Shown here one piece after another: positions 9,571-20,639 of a stretch of DNA of 39,716 bases. Below the pieces are notes generated by a model. It had not been told where the DNA came from. It saw only the letters and a list, made by a program, of their open reading frames with translations, and ran no database searches. The DNA lies in contig FTLJ01000620.1 of NCBI GenBank assembly GCA_900155495.1, positions 1 to 39,716 on the forward strand. Direction: 5' to 3'. The translations under genes and the position numbers were made by a program. The DNA is from Porogramme epimiltina (taxonomy: Eukaryota; Basidiomycota; Agaricomycetes; Polyporales; Polyporaceae). The first letter of the stretch is position 1. Each line of letters starts with the position of its first letter.

Positions 9571-11670
9571 AAGCACGACTCACCACTGTTCACGACATTC
9601 ATGGCACTCAGTTCCCTGTTATCTAGGAATCATTCGGACGACACTATAATTGCACTATAGAATTATATGCTACAGATGTTACACACCGCCACTCAAATGA
9701 TTTGCTTTGCGTCTCGTCTCTCAATTCTATCCAGTCCTTATCTAAGGCTCATGGCCCGCAAGACATTAGTCAGAACATGTACATTCAATATGACTTTCCA
9801 CGCCCAGTCATATCAGAGCAACCAAGCCAGAACACGACCTCCCCACGACCGCGGAGGTGTCCTATAACACCCCCAAGTCATCAACTTTCGAGGAGAGAGC
9901 CTTGACCAATACACCTCGAATCCGGAGCACCGCTTGGTCCAAGGTCCACAGAGTAGGTCAAGCCGACGCTCTACGCATGACGTCATGCCGATCTCTTTGG
10001 CGGGCTCTAGGATCGAGCGCGTGCGGCTGGCTAAGAGGCTGGCTCAGAACCTCGATTGCCGCGTCGGCATCGGAGCCTCGACGTCCCGCCAAAGGCAAGA
10101 CAGCCCCTCGTGAGCACAGGACCTACGCTCCCAACCTATGAACCTTCCAAAGAAGCTGGAGAGGATAGGTTGGGCCTGTCTGCATCAACCGGGTGGGGAC
10201 ACACAGTCGCGCGTTGAAGGCAGATTGAACCGTCACTGCTAACTTGTGGCACGTCTTGAATGGTACCGTGGTAGGAACTTTGTACAGATCTCCTCGGAGC
10301 CCCCTCCCGCCTGTGCGGCCACGATCGACATCCGAAGACAGTGTCCTACCTCAGCTACACTGTTTGTTTGTGTTGGGATATACCATGTTGTGAAGGGCGG
10401 TGGCTGACTCCCACCCAATCAACCACTTCCAGCCGTCACCCACAAACACATAAAAAGGCCTCCTCCCCGCTTGTTCCTCCTCATCACCAACCACCACCAT
10501 CTCCCCTCCCCGCCAAAGAGCACAGCCCCACACTAACCCCTCTGCTAGATATATTCACGACAGATACATCAATGAATACCCCCGCACAAGGCTCTGTGGA
10601 TCCTAACGGATAGGCGGACTGCAAGCGCGGCGTCGGAAATCCCCCCCCCCTTCCCCCACCCACCTACTCACCGTCGCCGGCACCTGTTACACGATACGCG
10701 GAGCATGCCAAACCGAAGACTCACAAGTGAGGCCCCGCCGAGTCGGGAGGTGACCTACAAGCGTGTCGGCGGCTGAACAGGTGCGTGTTTCTTTCTCGGG
10801 GCTGTGCTCTTCGGCGGGGAGGTTCCAAGGTAAGTCCCGGGGGAGGGCGAGCTTCAGGGCTCGTCCTGGCGCAGACCTTTTCGTGGTCTCCGGGATAAGT
10901 ACCACCGCAGCGTCAAGTTGCTGGGTGGGAAACCAACATGCGCCTTAATTTCATTGTTCAGCTTGGTGGTCGTTTGCGATCGTTCCGTGATGTATGCCGC
11001 TTCGCGTAAATATATTGCTTGACAGTGCCTGGGATACTATGTGTGGTCTTGTAAGCCGACTAGTGTGGCGCGGAGGATACGCCAGATGACATCTCCACAA
11101 CACCGAAGGCAGCCGAATACCTGACAAGAAGCACGAGGGGAGGCGGTTCGAGATCAGGATAGTGCACCGGAACCCAGGATTCGAGAACTTACTGAGTCTC
11201 GCGCCGCAGTGCCCCCTGCAGCGTGCGCTCCGGGAACCCCCCACTGAGATTCTTCTGCGCCGGTGCCGGGGGCGCACCTGTTCTCGACGGCACACTGGTC
11301 TGACGAGCGATAGAACACACATTTGATTACCAATTATACGACGCACCAGCCGAAGCTGGCGGCCGCGAAGCGTACAGTAAGGCGCGCCCCGATAGATACC
11401 ATAGGATAAATAATAAACCGACGCATGAACCAACGCGACTGGAGGATCAACGGAAACCAATGAGGGCCGACTGGGTAGGATGGGTGTGCTCGGGGTTGTG
11501 CGCGGTCGTGGCGAGTCGTTGTAGACGGGAGGAGGACGCTGGGACTTGTGTAGTGTATGAACGGCGGGGCCGTGTGTATCCGGGCTAATAGGTGTGAGGG
11601 ACGAAAGACGCAGTAAAGGGTGAGATTTTTGCAGAGCCTGTGGAGAACGCTCATGGTGGCGGAGGATGGC
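9571..11670. other. 2.1-kb stretch without a supported gene
   Basis: Between the MFS gene and the 3' end of the sterol acyltransferase gene. A promoter-like arrangement sits at about 10450-10570 (ATAAAAAG at 10450, then a C/T-rich leader), followed by an ATG at 10572 that opens only 13 codons (MNTPAQGSVDPNG). A C-run is at about 10640. Possible splice sites exist near 10780 and 10832, but no extended reading frame results. The rest shows only short unrecognisable frames. Confidence 0.45.
10450..10613 (+). promoter_or_regulatory. Promoter-like region with very short ORF
   Basis: An ATAAAAAGG box is followed by about 110 bp of C/T-rich leader, typical of well-expressed fungal genes. The only ATG that follows gives 13 codons. 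It may be the 5' end of a decayed small gene, a short spliced gene I could not resolve, or a non-coding transcript. Confidence 0.3.
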
Positions 11671-13800
11671 TCAGTACGCGCAGTACGCCACACAGAGCAA
11701 CGGGAAACCGGCGTAGAGCCCCAACCAGAAGACTAGATTGCCCATGAGCTTGTTCCGCCGGATTGCCGGAATCCTCCCGACGGCAATAAGCGGGATTTGC
11801 GCGATCTGGAAGGTGAAAACGTCGATGAGCGCTTATATCAAAGGTTCCAACGCCGTAGAGCATACCTGCATGGCAAACAAGTAGAACCTTATCTTCTTCG
11901 TCACGATCGCCATAACGAGCTCGTGTGCCGCGGCCGAGAGGAGGAAGGTGAGGAACATGGCGCTTGAGCGCTTAAGCTTGTAGCTGCTCATCGTCGATGC
12001 GTACACGTGGCGGAGGAGGAAAGTGTGCACGGGCTTGTTCCATTTGCGTGAGAACTCATCCCAAGACGTCGAGTTCCACCAATCGTCGTAAAATTGCCGA
12101 TCTGCGAAGCTGTGAGAGGAAAGTGACGTCATTTCATTAACGAAACTAAATCGGGCGGCGCAAGCGGAACCGAGGACTTACTAGCTGAGCTCGGCAAAAC
12201 CGTTGCAGATGCACTCTGTGCACACGCATGTAAACATAGGTCGGGGAAGCGTTACAATAAAGAAGCAACGCACCGAAGATGATGTAGAACAGGAGCAAGT
12301 ACGAGATCATGAACGGCATCGCGAGGTCGAGCAAGCTGCGCGCGAAGCTCTGGTCCGGGGTGGGAGTGAGGGGGATGATGAAAGTCTCGACCATCGTGTA
12401 CAACAATGCGAACGTGCCGAAGAACGCGACCGTCTTTTCAAACACGTAGAGGGGTCGAATGGCTTCCGTGCGCGGGTACTCGAGCTCGTAGACGAGCGTC
12501 GGCGTCAGCTGGTACCACGCGAAATCACGCAGAGTGATGTTCGCCGGCCAGCGCACCACTCCCTCGACAGAGCCGATGAGTTCGCGTTCGAGCTCCACGT
12601 GCGCTTTCGCGAGGGATGCGACTTGCTCGGATGGGTGGTGCGCGAGGATTTCCGATGACGACGGTGGGTTCAGTGGCACAACCGCTGGCGTGTCGACCGA
12701 CATGATGCGCGTTCCGGTCGTCTTGATGCCAACGCTCCCCTTATGCGCCTCTCCGTTCACGGAGGCACCATCGGACACAGATTTGTTGAGGAGGCGCTGA
12801 CGAAGAGTGACAGCGGTGCGCGCGTCGATGTAGGAGGTCGTGCTTCCTTCCGGCGCATCAGCCGGAGCGTCCGGCGTGCCGCTCTCCACGGGGGACTCTT
12901 CCTGTACCATGGCGGATTCTGCCGTTTTCAGAGCACTGTCCCATCCACCTTCGTTTTCCGCAGCCTTCTTAAGCTGAGCGTAAAGGCGATCGGCTTGTTT
13001 GTTGACGAGTGCGAGTTGGCCGTTAGTGCTGAGATAGGAATGCATCTTCATGATCATAACCTTGAAGTAAGGTTCGTGTCAGTATCATCAGTGGAGTGGC
13101 AGCACTGGCGGTGAACAGCGTCGAAGCACCGCCGTTGAAGCGGGAAATGGATGGCGAGAAAAGGCGTGGCGCATGCAGGGAAAATCTCTAGCGTGAGCGA
13201 AGGGGGAACTCACAAATGAATGTAGGGTGAGGAAGCCAGATTGGACCCAAGGCCACTGCCTACGTCGACCTCGTTGAGTCCAAAAGCTTGCAAATTTAAT
13301 GGTGAAGCGGATGCGCACCTATTGAAAGTCCACGTCACGGCAACGGCAAGTACTGCACACTGCCAGAGGTGCTGAATGATAATGCCCGTCCATTGGTATC
13401 TGATCCAACCCTTGGCGACGGCTTTAGCGAAGGGTACGCAAAGACCCGTGTTGAGAACAAGGACGGCGTCCGAGAGTGCGAGGGTTATGGCGTCGCGCGA
13501 AATCATAGACGCGAACTCGAAGTTGAGTGGTGAGCCTGTTTCCTCTACACTGCGGATGTATGTGCTGACGGCGAAAAGGAAGAGGGATATCCAGAAGAGC
13601 GTGAAGAAGCCGCGAAACTGATTTGAAGTGCTGGCCTCGTTTGATATGTCGAAGTGGGATTTGCGGGGGGCGAAAGTGACCATGGCACGTAGCTTGTTGG
13701 ACTGGGAGGAGCGATACGGTTGTGATACGTAGAGCGTGCCTTGTGCAACCGTGGATGCGGAGCCATTTGGAGGAGCGGGCGCGCCGGGCGGAGAAGACAT
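11671..13800 (-). CDS. ARE2: Sterol O-acyltransferase (ACAT/SOAT, MBOAT family)
   Basis: Six exons close in phase: 13800-13319, 13259-13214, 13060-12274, 12215-12182, 12109-11866 and 11805-11671, giving 575 residues. The enzyme esterifies ergosterol with fatty acyl-CoA in the ER membrane for storage in lipid droplets. The N-terminal half has several TM helices, then QWPWVQSGFLTLHSFVMIMK and MHSYLSTNGQ, the conserved membrane block of the family. A charged cytosolic insert follows (about residues 200-330). Next come TLRDFAWYQLTPTLVYELEY, ECICNGFAELSYFADRQFYD and DWWNSTSWDEFSRKWNKPVH. The FYxDWWN motif is at 456-462 and the MBOAT catalytic histidine is H512 in SAAAHELVMAIV. The C terminus ends in a hydrophobic helix and VAYCAY. 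Sterol rather than diacylglycerol specificity is inferred from these motifs. ARE1 and ARE2 cannot be told apart. Confidence 0.92.
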
Positions 13801-14349
13801 GGTGGTGTAGTTGTGTCAAAGGGGGATCAGACCGGGTCCGGCGGGTATAAGTAAGAGGGCAAGTAAGGAGAACGGTAAGCAGAGACTGAGTGCGTCCAGA
13901 TCCAGCTCCTACGTCATCGCCATATCTCCGTCACCCATCGGCATGACACGCGAGCCATTACGCGCTTGCCCCGGCCACAGCGCCATCCCCGTCGTGCGCG
14001 TCCGGCACCACCCGGCTTTGTTCATCTCTCCCCTCGCGGCCCCCGGCAATCCGCGTGTCTGAGCACTACTCAGCAGGTTCACTTTCAGCAAAGTCATATT
14101 TCTTCTGAAATTCATGTAACCGTAAGGTGGCGTGTTAAACTTGAGCTCGTTGAACATAGACCTCTTCACAAACACTTCAAGTATCATCCCTCTGGGATGT
14201 TCGGCACAAACATTGAGGAAGATATGGAACGTTATCGCGACGCCAGTATCCCCTGTGTACGCGTCTGCCTTATGGCATGCATGACCCGTCCCTTCCCTGA
14301 CCTTGTTCGCCGTACTAGCTGATACAGTGGAAGCCAATTAGACTGTGGT
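13801..14349. other. Intergenic between acyltransferase and kinase-like remnant
   Basis: Holds the promoter of the sterol acyltransferase gene. A 142-codon frame on the minus strand (14337-13909) has no family features and no promoter, and I do not call it a gene. Confidence 0.4.
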
Positions 14350-14820
14350 ATGCACCCATTCTGGGAGGGTACTCGTCTATGGTTCTTTGAGCGGGGCGTG
14401 AACCTCCTTGCACTCGTCAATCGGAAGACGTGTGGCACAATGTGGACCATCCTTTTGACGTTATCAGACGCTCCGTTGCCTCATGCGACTTGTAGCAACG
14501 ATACAACGTTGGCATCAGAATCATTTTAAATCGTTAACATGTACTCTGTAGCTATTGAGTGTTAATCAACTGACATGCATTCATTTTACTTGCAGTTTCG
14601 AAACGCTCCCGCTCGAGATTGCTACTCAGGCGGAGACATGATGCTCAAGGTTGTCTACAAGGACGTCGACACAGACGAGCTCAAATGTACCCTGTGTTCT
14701 TCAGATTTAATGGTCCCTTGACTTGTGTTAGCAACTACTATGGAGATTCTCAACTCACTGCCCTTACCTCATCCAAGTTTGAAGGGCACTGAGCGTGGTG
14801 TGGCGAGATCGAGCTCCTAG
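14350..14820 (+). pseudogene. Broken kinase-like gene, paralogue of the left-edge gene
   Basis: Three exon-like blocks line up with the left-edge kinase-like gene. 14350-14493 encodes MHPFWEGTRLWFFERGVNLL and ends LPHATC, matching FWTQARHWLLTQGLDL and LPYATC. 14596-14686, after a good acceptor (ttgcag), encodes APARDCYSGGDMMLKVVYKD, matching APARDTLGRDVMLKLVDK. 14732-14820 encodes EILNSLPLPHPSLKG and reaches a stop after about 30 codons. No GT donor joins blocks one and two in phase, the residues between LPHATC and the acceptor are lost, and nothing resembling the rest of a kinase fold follows. It is therefore best read as a truncated remnant. An intact but very short gene is less likely. Confidence 0.55.
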
Positions 14821-14949
14821 TGCTTGGGCATCGGCACGAGAACGTGTCAGGAATGGATCCATACCAAGTCGCCAGCGTGCTGGTATTGTATTACGACAAG
14901 TGTGTTACGATGTGACTTCTAGCAGATCGAGTACTGTAAGCAAAACCTA

Positions 14950-15540
14950 TCACATGCTCCACACTCTGGCACACCGTCCTTCTGGTCGCGCCCGTCCGGT
15001 ATGCTCCCATATTGGGCGTGGGTGCGATAGGTCCAGGCCAGGGTCGGCAGGGGTGGCACATAGGTACTCCCACATGAATATTCCGCCCCACAGCATGCTG
15101 ATCAAGAAAACACAGATTCCGAGCATGTCGCGCCGCCTCCTCGCCTGCATCTCAGCACATGCGGACTCGACATCCGCCCACACTGCCGCGAACGACGACC
15201 GTTTGTACGAGTCGAAGTGGAATCGGACGAAGCCAGTCTTCGTGTTCAGCATCAGGACGGCCTTGCAGAACTCGTCGTCCGCGCGCCAGAGCTCTTCGTG
15301 CCGCCTGCTCATCTCGTCACTGCCCGGGCCCCTGCACGAGCGCAATCGCGGGCAGAACCTGTGCGTGAAGTGCTCCAGCGGGATGCCTCGCAGCCGAAGA
15401 ACGGATTCCATCGTGTGCTTGAACACGAGCAAGTTGCACCTTCCAAGCTGCAAGCGGTCGGGCAAAAAGAGGTCCGCCACATTCGCGTCGGGGCCCATGT
15501 GGCGGTGGTAGAGCGCGCCGGGAGCCGTCAAGGAAGACAT
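14950..15540 (-). CDS. Uncharacterised protein with one TM helix
   Basis: A single exon gives 196 residues. I do not recognise a family. The first 140 residues are soluble and mixed-charge, with DANVADLFLPDRLQLGRCNL, HTMESVLRLRGIPLEHF and HEELWRADDEFCKAVLMLNT. One hydrophobic segment, MLGICVFLISMLWGGIFMWE, lies near residues 140-160, followed by a short tail. That layout suggests a membrane protein anchored near its C terminus. A second exon-like block at 15791-15597 (65 codons, good gtatgt donor) lies upstream but does not join in phase to this frame, so the start and 5' structure are uncertain. It could also be two exons of one gene with a different splice site. Confidence 0.5.
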   Translation of the reverse strand: MSSLTAPGALYHRHMGPDANVADLFLPDRLQLGRCNLLVFKHTMESVLRLRGIPLEHFTHRFCPRLRSCRGPGSDEMSRRHEELWRADDEFCKAVLMLNTKTGFVRFHFDSYKRSSFAAVWADVESACAEMQARRRRDMLGICVFLISMLWGGIFMWEYLCATPADPGLDLSHPRPIWEHTGRARPEGRCARVWSM

Positions 15541-16821
15541 GGTGTACCTAGCACTAGGTCAGCGAACGTGACAAATAAGGATGCTGCGAGACATACGTGG
15601 ATGCTGGTTTGAGCGGGATGGACAGCTGGTTCTTCGGATGGGATCAAGTTGTTGAGGTTGACGCCGTGGCTTCCCTCAGGTATATGTACCCTGCCATCCT
15701 TTGCTGCGGCAGAACGTGCAAGGCCACTTGTAGAGCGCTTCAAGAGCTTTGACCCCGCCACGTTCCTCCGTGTCGTTGGACCACACTCCATCAACCGTAA
15801 AGGCAAAGGAGCAAAGCTGTCTTCTTTCCGTTGATCAGCGCTGCTCTTTGTGTAAGGCCATTGTCCCTCTCCTTGTTGAGCTGTTCAGCTCAAAGTCGTT
15901 ACGCGCTTCCAATGATGCGGGGTTTTTAGTTAAGATGCTTCTCTGACCACAAGTACACTCTAGTGGAGCCGGTCAGATATCGAGGCAACTTGAATGGCGC
16001 ATTCTTCTTGGGACAATAATGACGTCGAACTCTAGGCGTCGACAATCCGCACATGAGAATGAACAGTTACTTTCGTATGGTCCGTCGAAAGCTGAATGGG
16101 ATGTGTGTGACAAGATAGAAGGGGCAACGCGACTGGTGTGGCCTGCGCTCAGTCCAAGATTCCGACTCGGAGTAAGTTGTGTGATATCTAGTCTCTTTCA
16201 CGTGACGGTATGAAAACGTTGATGGCGTTCGGCAAACTCCGAAGTCCCAAATCAATACTCCTTTTTCGGGTGATCGCTAGTTACGTGGTCCTTGAACTCC
16301 TTCTCATACTTACGTCCAAACTCTGTAGAATTGACGCCAGTAGTGACCGCCTTCAAGTTGACCAGTCACACGATGGCGTCTAGAATTATCCAACTCGGAG
16401 CTGTTCAAGGCTAAACGTGCAACGCCCCAACCAACCAGACACATCAGCTCCCAGGGCGTTCGAGACGTGTGAGTAATCGACACTCTGCAGGATCTGGAAT
16501 GGGCGTATTGAATGAAGGATCTCATGATACACAGCAAACGGCAGTTCCATCCAGCTGTCTTCCAAGGACGTGTGCGAAGCGGCTAATTTCGTTTCCATTA
16601 TCACCGCCTACCCCCATTCATCCCGGGACGTTCGATACCCTACGTTTGCCTTCCATGGATCAACAGTGAAGACAGATGTGGCACTCTGAATCTGGTATAA
16701 ACAGGGGTGCCTCTATCCTTCATAGACCATTCTTTCCCGTTCTGCCTCTTTGCTTCACGTGCATATTTTCATGGCATATTTCTAACTACTCAACACACTC
16801 CCTCAATTTCACTTCCATCAC
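15541..16821. other. Intergenic with weak exon-like blocks
   Basis: 15791-15597 (-) is open for 65 codons with a GT donor, but its partner exon is unclear. 16598-16480 (-) encodes a peptide with SWMELPFAVYHEILHSIRPF, which faintly resembles an F-box start. A possible next exon near 16380-16320 ends in a gtaagt donor. No full gene can be closed. The right end is the promoter of the seven-TM gene. Confidence 0.35.
16696..16701 (+). promoter_or_regulatory. TATA box of the seven-TM gene
   Basis: The sequence ctggtataaacagg lies about 120 bp upstream of the ATG at 16822 and is followed by a C/T-rich leader. Confidence 0.55.
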
Positions 16822-18338
16822 ATGGGCATCGCCATTGTCGACGACCTCGATGTCCTGGTAGTTTCAGCGGTTCTCTTCGGTAAGTGTGAAACTGGCTGGC
16901 TGTGGACCTCGCTGCTCACGGTTGAACGTCAGGTGCATCGACTGTGGTGGGGGTCGCAGCAGTTTTTATCGTATTGTAAGTACTGCAGTGTCCGTATCCT
17001 ACCCCAAAGGCATATCTGAACGACTACAATCACTCCCTCCAGATGCCGAGGGCCGAAGACGCACTCTGGACATGCCCAGCTCGCGTGCACGGTCGTGCTC
17101 CTCATTTCTACCTGCGTGTACTTTGCCTTCAACTTCATCTACATCGTGCAATCATACTCTGCTGGGTACACCCTTTCAAGCACTAGTCGCTGTGAACTTT
17201 TCGAATATGAAACCCAGCTTCGGGCTTACCAAGACCACGGGTATCTCAGTTCACGTGTGATGGCTGTCGCCCTCGTCTTGAATGTTGGTTCTACTACGTT
17301 TAGGTCCGGACGTGACTGACAGAGTTGAGTAGATCACGGTCAGCAATGCGGTCGTGTGGTGGCGCGTTTGGATCCTCTGGCCCTCAAATCTGTTTGTACA
17401 TGCTGTTTGCATATCTCTCTCGATGGGCATGTTTGGTGAGAATATCTCCAGGCGTTGTAATGCCGCCAAAGTTTCTCCGCGGAATTACTGACTACATCTT
17501 AGGATGCGGGGTCGCAGCATGCATCGCCCCTACTCCCACGGAGTGCAACTGGATCATCGTTGCCGAATTCATCCAGCAAGGTCGACTATCTAGCACGAAC
17601 TTCTTTCAAACCGCATTCTTCATACTCTCCCTATTGAACCACAGCATAGCAGGGTTGTTGATGGGATATGAGATGAGGTAGGTAGTTTATGTTTGTTTTC
17701 GCGGAACGTGCAAGGACATCTCCTGCAGGATGAAACACAGGTCGTTGAAATTTGAATGGAGTGGGAGATATTCAATTGCTGTGCTGAGGGTGCTCGCGTT
17801 AGCCATCGAAATCAGCGCCCTGCAGTGCTTGCTTTGGGTTTGTCCCGAGTCTCTGACATCGTACTTTACGTTCTCACTCGTTCCGTATCTCTCACAGGTG
17901 ATAGTAGTCACGTTGAACATCTTCTCCTATTCCTCTGCGGACGAGAAAAGCATTCATGATCTTTCGCGGGGAGGGCAAATCCTGATTCAAGGATGCCTCG
18001 TGTTCCTGGTTGTCAGTACTCGCCTCTACCATTTCGCTCTATCCAACTTATGACGTCATCAGGCGGCACTTTCAAACATAGTCATTATCCTCCACGTACT
18101 TCGTCTCTCTCCCCTCGAGCGTTTTGCAGCGCAAACCATGGAAGATACTCCAGCATCTGTTCCTGTGACTTCAAAGACTGACAAGCCCCCCCGGCGACCT
18201 CAGCACTCGCGGTCAACGATTAGTAGCTTCTGGGAATCCTACGACAACCTCCGGGCTGAGCATGTCGTAAGCCTACAGCAGGAGTTGATAGAGGAAATCC
18301 AGAGGCTAATGTGGCAGAGCGCTAGCCACGCCGTTTGA
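16822..18338 (+). CDS. Seven-TM integral membrane protein, basidiomycete-specific type
   Basis: Seven exons close in phase: 16822-16879, 16933-16975, 17043-17283, 17333-17435, 17503-17677, 17729-18008 and 18063-18338, giving 391 residues. Hydrophobic segments fall at about residues 11-35, 47-70, 110-133, 140-165, 193-216, 237-257 and 290-325. Recognisable blocks are LACTVVLLISTCVYFAFNFI, MAVALVLNITVSNAVVWWRV, TAFFILSLLNHSIAGLLMGY and VLRVLALAIEISALQCLLWV. The cytosolic tail is polar and contains PRRPQHSRSTISSFWESY. The arrangement matches a large group of fungal receptor-like membrane proteins without known ligands. A 60-nt in-frame stretch in exon 6 (17839-17898) has gtttgt and cacag ends and could be an optional intron. 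The last intron uses a weak gttgtc donor, so the C terminus is less sure. Confidence 0.72.
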
Positions 18339-19133
18339 AAGAGTCGGGTGAGAATGAGAGATTGGATTCAGCGCGGAAATAGAACTTTTTTGGATTCCAT
18401 ATATCCGGGACTATATCATTATCTCTTGGTATCTATTCAAGAATTTCACTTCCTCGAAGCTCTTTCTATCACTGTTTTGATTGGCCTCCACCACGTATTT
18501 CATGAGGTTCAATATCGAAGGGATGAGGGGCATCCCCTTCTTATGTTGACACCCTCCGAGGTACCCTACTTTGTCGACATTGGACTTCAGCTACTCAAGT
18601 GTGTTGGGCTGAAAGACGTTCTGCTAATTGTTCGGTCCTATCTAAACATTGTAGGTATGATGTTGACGCCGCCCCCGCAACATATGAACACCCAGTTCGA
18701 GGTTCGCGTATCCCGCGGAATCCCGCTGCATGTTATTACTACACTGACAGCACCGACGTTTGAAAAATGAGGGACCCCTACGTCGGGTACCTTCGTCCGT
18801 GCTCGCCCAATCCTTCAGCTCTGACCTCCTGATATGCCCGCACGCCGACCTTGTCGTCAGAGGATGTAAGCAGTGTATTTCGTCAGCCGGAAGGCAGAAG
18901 TGTGGGTCACCCCACTTGTGGAAATATCCCCCGGACAATATCGGGACGCCTTGGAGTTCCTTAGTCACCTTTACATGCCCGAGCTGCGCAGGATTTGTCG
19001 CCGCCTTCAAACATTCGGTATGCGATTGATATTCCAGCACTACCGGAGCTCGCAACGCTCGTGTTCAAGGACCTACAAAGGTTGGTGGTAACTCAGCCGC
19101 GACAAACATCCCACGGAAGCTCATCCACCTCCA
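18339..19133. other. Intergenic with unassigned open frames
   Basis: A 140-codon frame at 18348-18770 (+) and a leucine-rich frame at 18873-19091 (+) containing YRDALEFLSHLYMPELRRIC could be pieces of a decayed F-box/leucine-rich gene. I could not join them with good splice sites and do not call a gene. Confidence 0.35.
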
Positions 19134-19972
19134 ATGAAGCTCGCAATACTCACAGGTCTCACTTCTATCGCTGCTCTCGCCGTTGCAAGGGGTAGTGAAG
19201 CTTCCTCGTCGACTGCCACGACGTCTTCTGCGGTCCAGGCTTCGACGGCGGGTCCGTTACCGCAGTTTGAGCACCTGTTTACGGGCGTGTTCAAGCTTGG
19301 CGACGGCGGGTTCTTGAACGGGCCTTTCGGCCAACGTGCCCTTTTCCCTCTGCTGTCGTGCGTATATTAATTTGTCAAATAACCGGTAGCATTGACTTAC
19401 AACTTATTTCCTCCGACTGATCGCGGTACCGACGGGTGCCGTTCACAGGGGGAACTTGAGCGCCGTATCTGGAGGCGATGGAACACCGGTGGCGACTTTC
19501 CTCCTGGGCAGCGCTGAGTGGGGCCTGAGCGTCTTCAACGATGCGGCGAACAACACGTTCTTCCCCAACATATACATGTCACTCCGATGGACCGTGGACA
19601 ACAAGCTGGCTTACCTACACCTACAAGGCGTGGGGTGAGTCATAGAACCCACATTCAGTGGAGCAGACCAACAATTACTTACGGCATTCTCAGGATCCCG
19701 CTGATCTCAGACGTTAGCTTTTTGTGAGCACTATTACCCTATTACTTGATCCGTCGGGACGCTGCGGACCGCTGAACACACGCCGATGGCCGGCGGGACC
19801 TCTCCTGTATAGGCATCTCGAGACGGATTCTCCCACTTGGGAGCCGCTCAATAAGCGGTTCTTGCTATCCAATATCTCAGTCACGCTCCCGGAGAAGGCG
19901 ACGGGCTGTCTCACCTCAACATTTATGGACTCGTTTGAGGTCCTGCAAGGAGTGTACCGGGGGAGGGGTTGA
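19134..19972 (+). CDS. Secreted DUF3237 family protein
   Basis: Four exons close in phase: 19134-19357, 19449-19634, 19694-19723 and 19813-19972, giving 199 residues. Residues 1-18 (MKLAILTGLTSIAALAVA) are a signal peptide, followed by a Ser/Thr-rich linker. The body shows the DUF3237 beta-barrel pattern: LPQFEHLFTGVFKLGDG, FGQRALFPLLSGNLSAVSGG, VATFLLGSAEWGLSVF and, near the end, HLETDSPTWEPLNKRFLLSN. Function in the family is not established. Predicted NNT and NLS sites could carry N-glycans. Exon 3 is 30 nt. Secretion is inferred from the signal peptide. Confidence 0.75.
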
Positions 19973-20639
19973 GAAGGCGTCTCAACTGCAAGTCCCTCGG
20001 GTGTTTGGGTGATGGCGGGATTGAGACTAGTGTAATAGCTCTGTTAATACCACTCCCTCCTCCTAATTCATGTGCCGCGGCGCATCCAGCTCACGACCAA
20101 CACCAGAGACGGTGGATGACTCGGGTGGAACCCGAGGGCGTCTATTCGGTTGACATTGTGTTTGCTAAATTGAGCAGCGGCGCTTACATAATTGCAAGCG
20201 CTGGCAAAGACAATGGGCCGAGGGAAGCGCCCGGACCTCACAACCTTTTGTTCGACGGCGTTGGTCGCGGGCCGTACTGCTTCCCCTTTGTTCTCCCGGC
20301 GGTAGCCCCGGTCTTCAATAGAAATGCTTACACGCCTCTACACGCACGCCGTGTGCTGCGATATACAGAGCGTTATGCCATTGTCTTTGAACTGCCGTAA
20401 TTAATGTGGTCTACCATATAAGAGCAGGCCACAACCGATGAGATGCCCTTGCGCTCTGCCACAGCTCTCCTCCTTGCATAAAGGCGTCCTTCTTCAGTGC
20501 ACTACTTATCGTCTGAGACGAACCTGCTCTACCTCCACTCATTCAAACATCCCACTCTCTCACACGCCTGTCCTTCCTCTCCCATACGCCTTTGTGCTCC
20601 CATCACCGCCTACCCCAATCACCCCTTGCAAGTTGCAAC
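19973..20639. other. Intergenic; promoter of the small basic gene
   Basis: An open frame from about 19969 to 20400 (+) has no start context or motif and is probably the DUF3237 3' region. A TATA-like catataagag at about 20416 is followed by a long C/T-rich leader up to the ATG at 20640. Confidence 0.45.

Noticed and set aside
10572..10900. Possible metallothionein gene
   Set aside because: The start MNTPAQGSVDPN resembles some fungal metallothionein starts and a cysteine codon follows, but there is an in-frame stop and no Cys-x-Cys series in any splice combination I tried.
12203..13114. Plus-strand frames across the sterol acyltransferase
   Set aside because: Antisense to conserved acyltransferase exons, with no recognisable motifs.
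13909..14337. 142-codon minus-strand frame
   Set aside because: No motif, no splice partners and no promoter; composition like surrounding intergenic DNA.
19969..20400. 143-codon plus-strand frame after the DUF3237 gene
   Set aside because: It starts inside the last codons of DUF3237, has no promoter or family motif and is best explained as 3' UTR.
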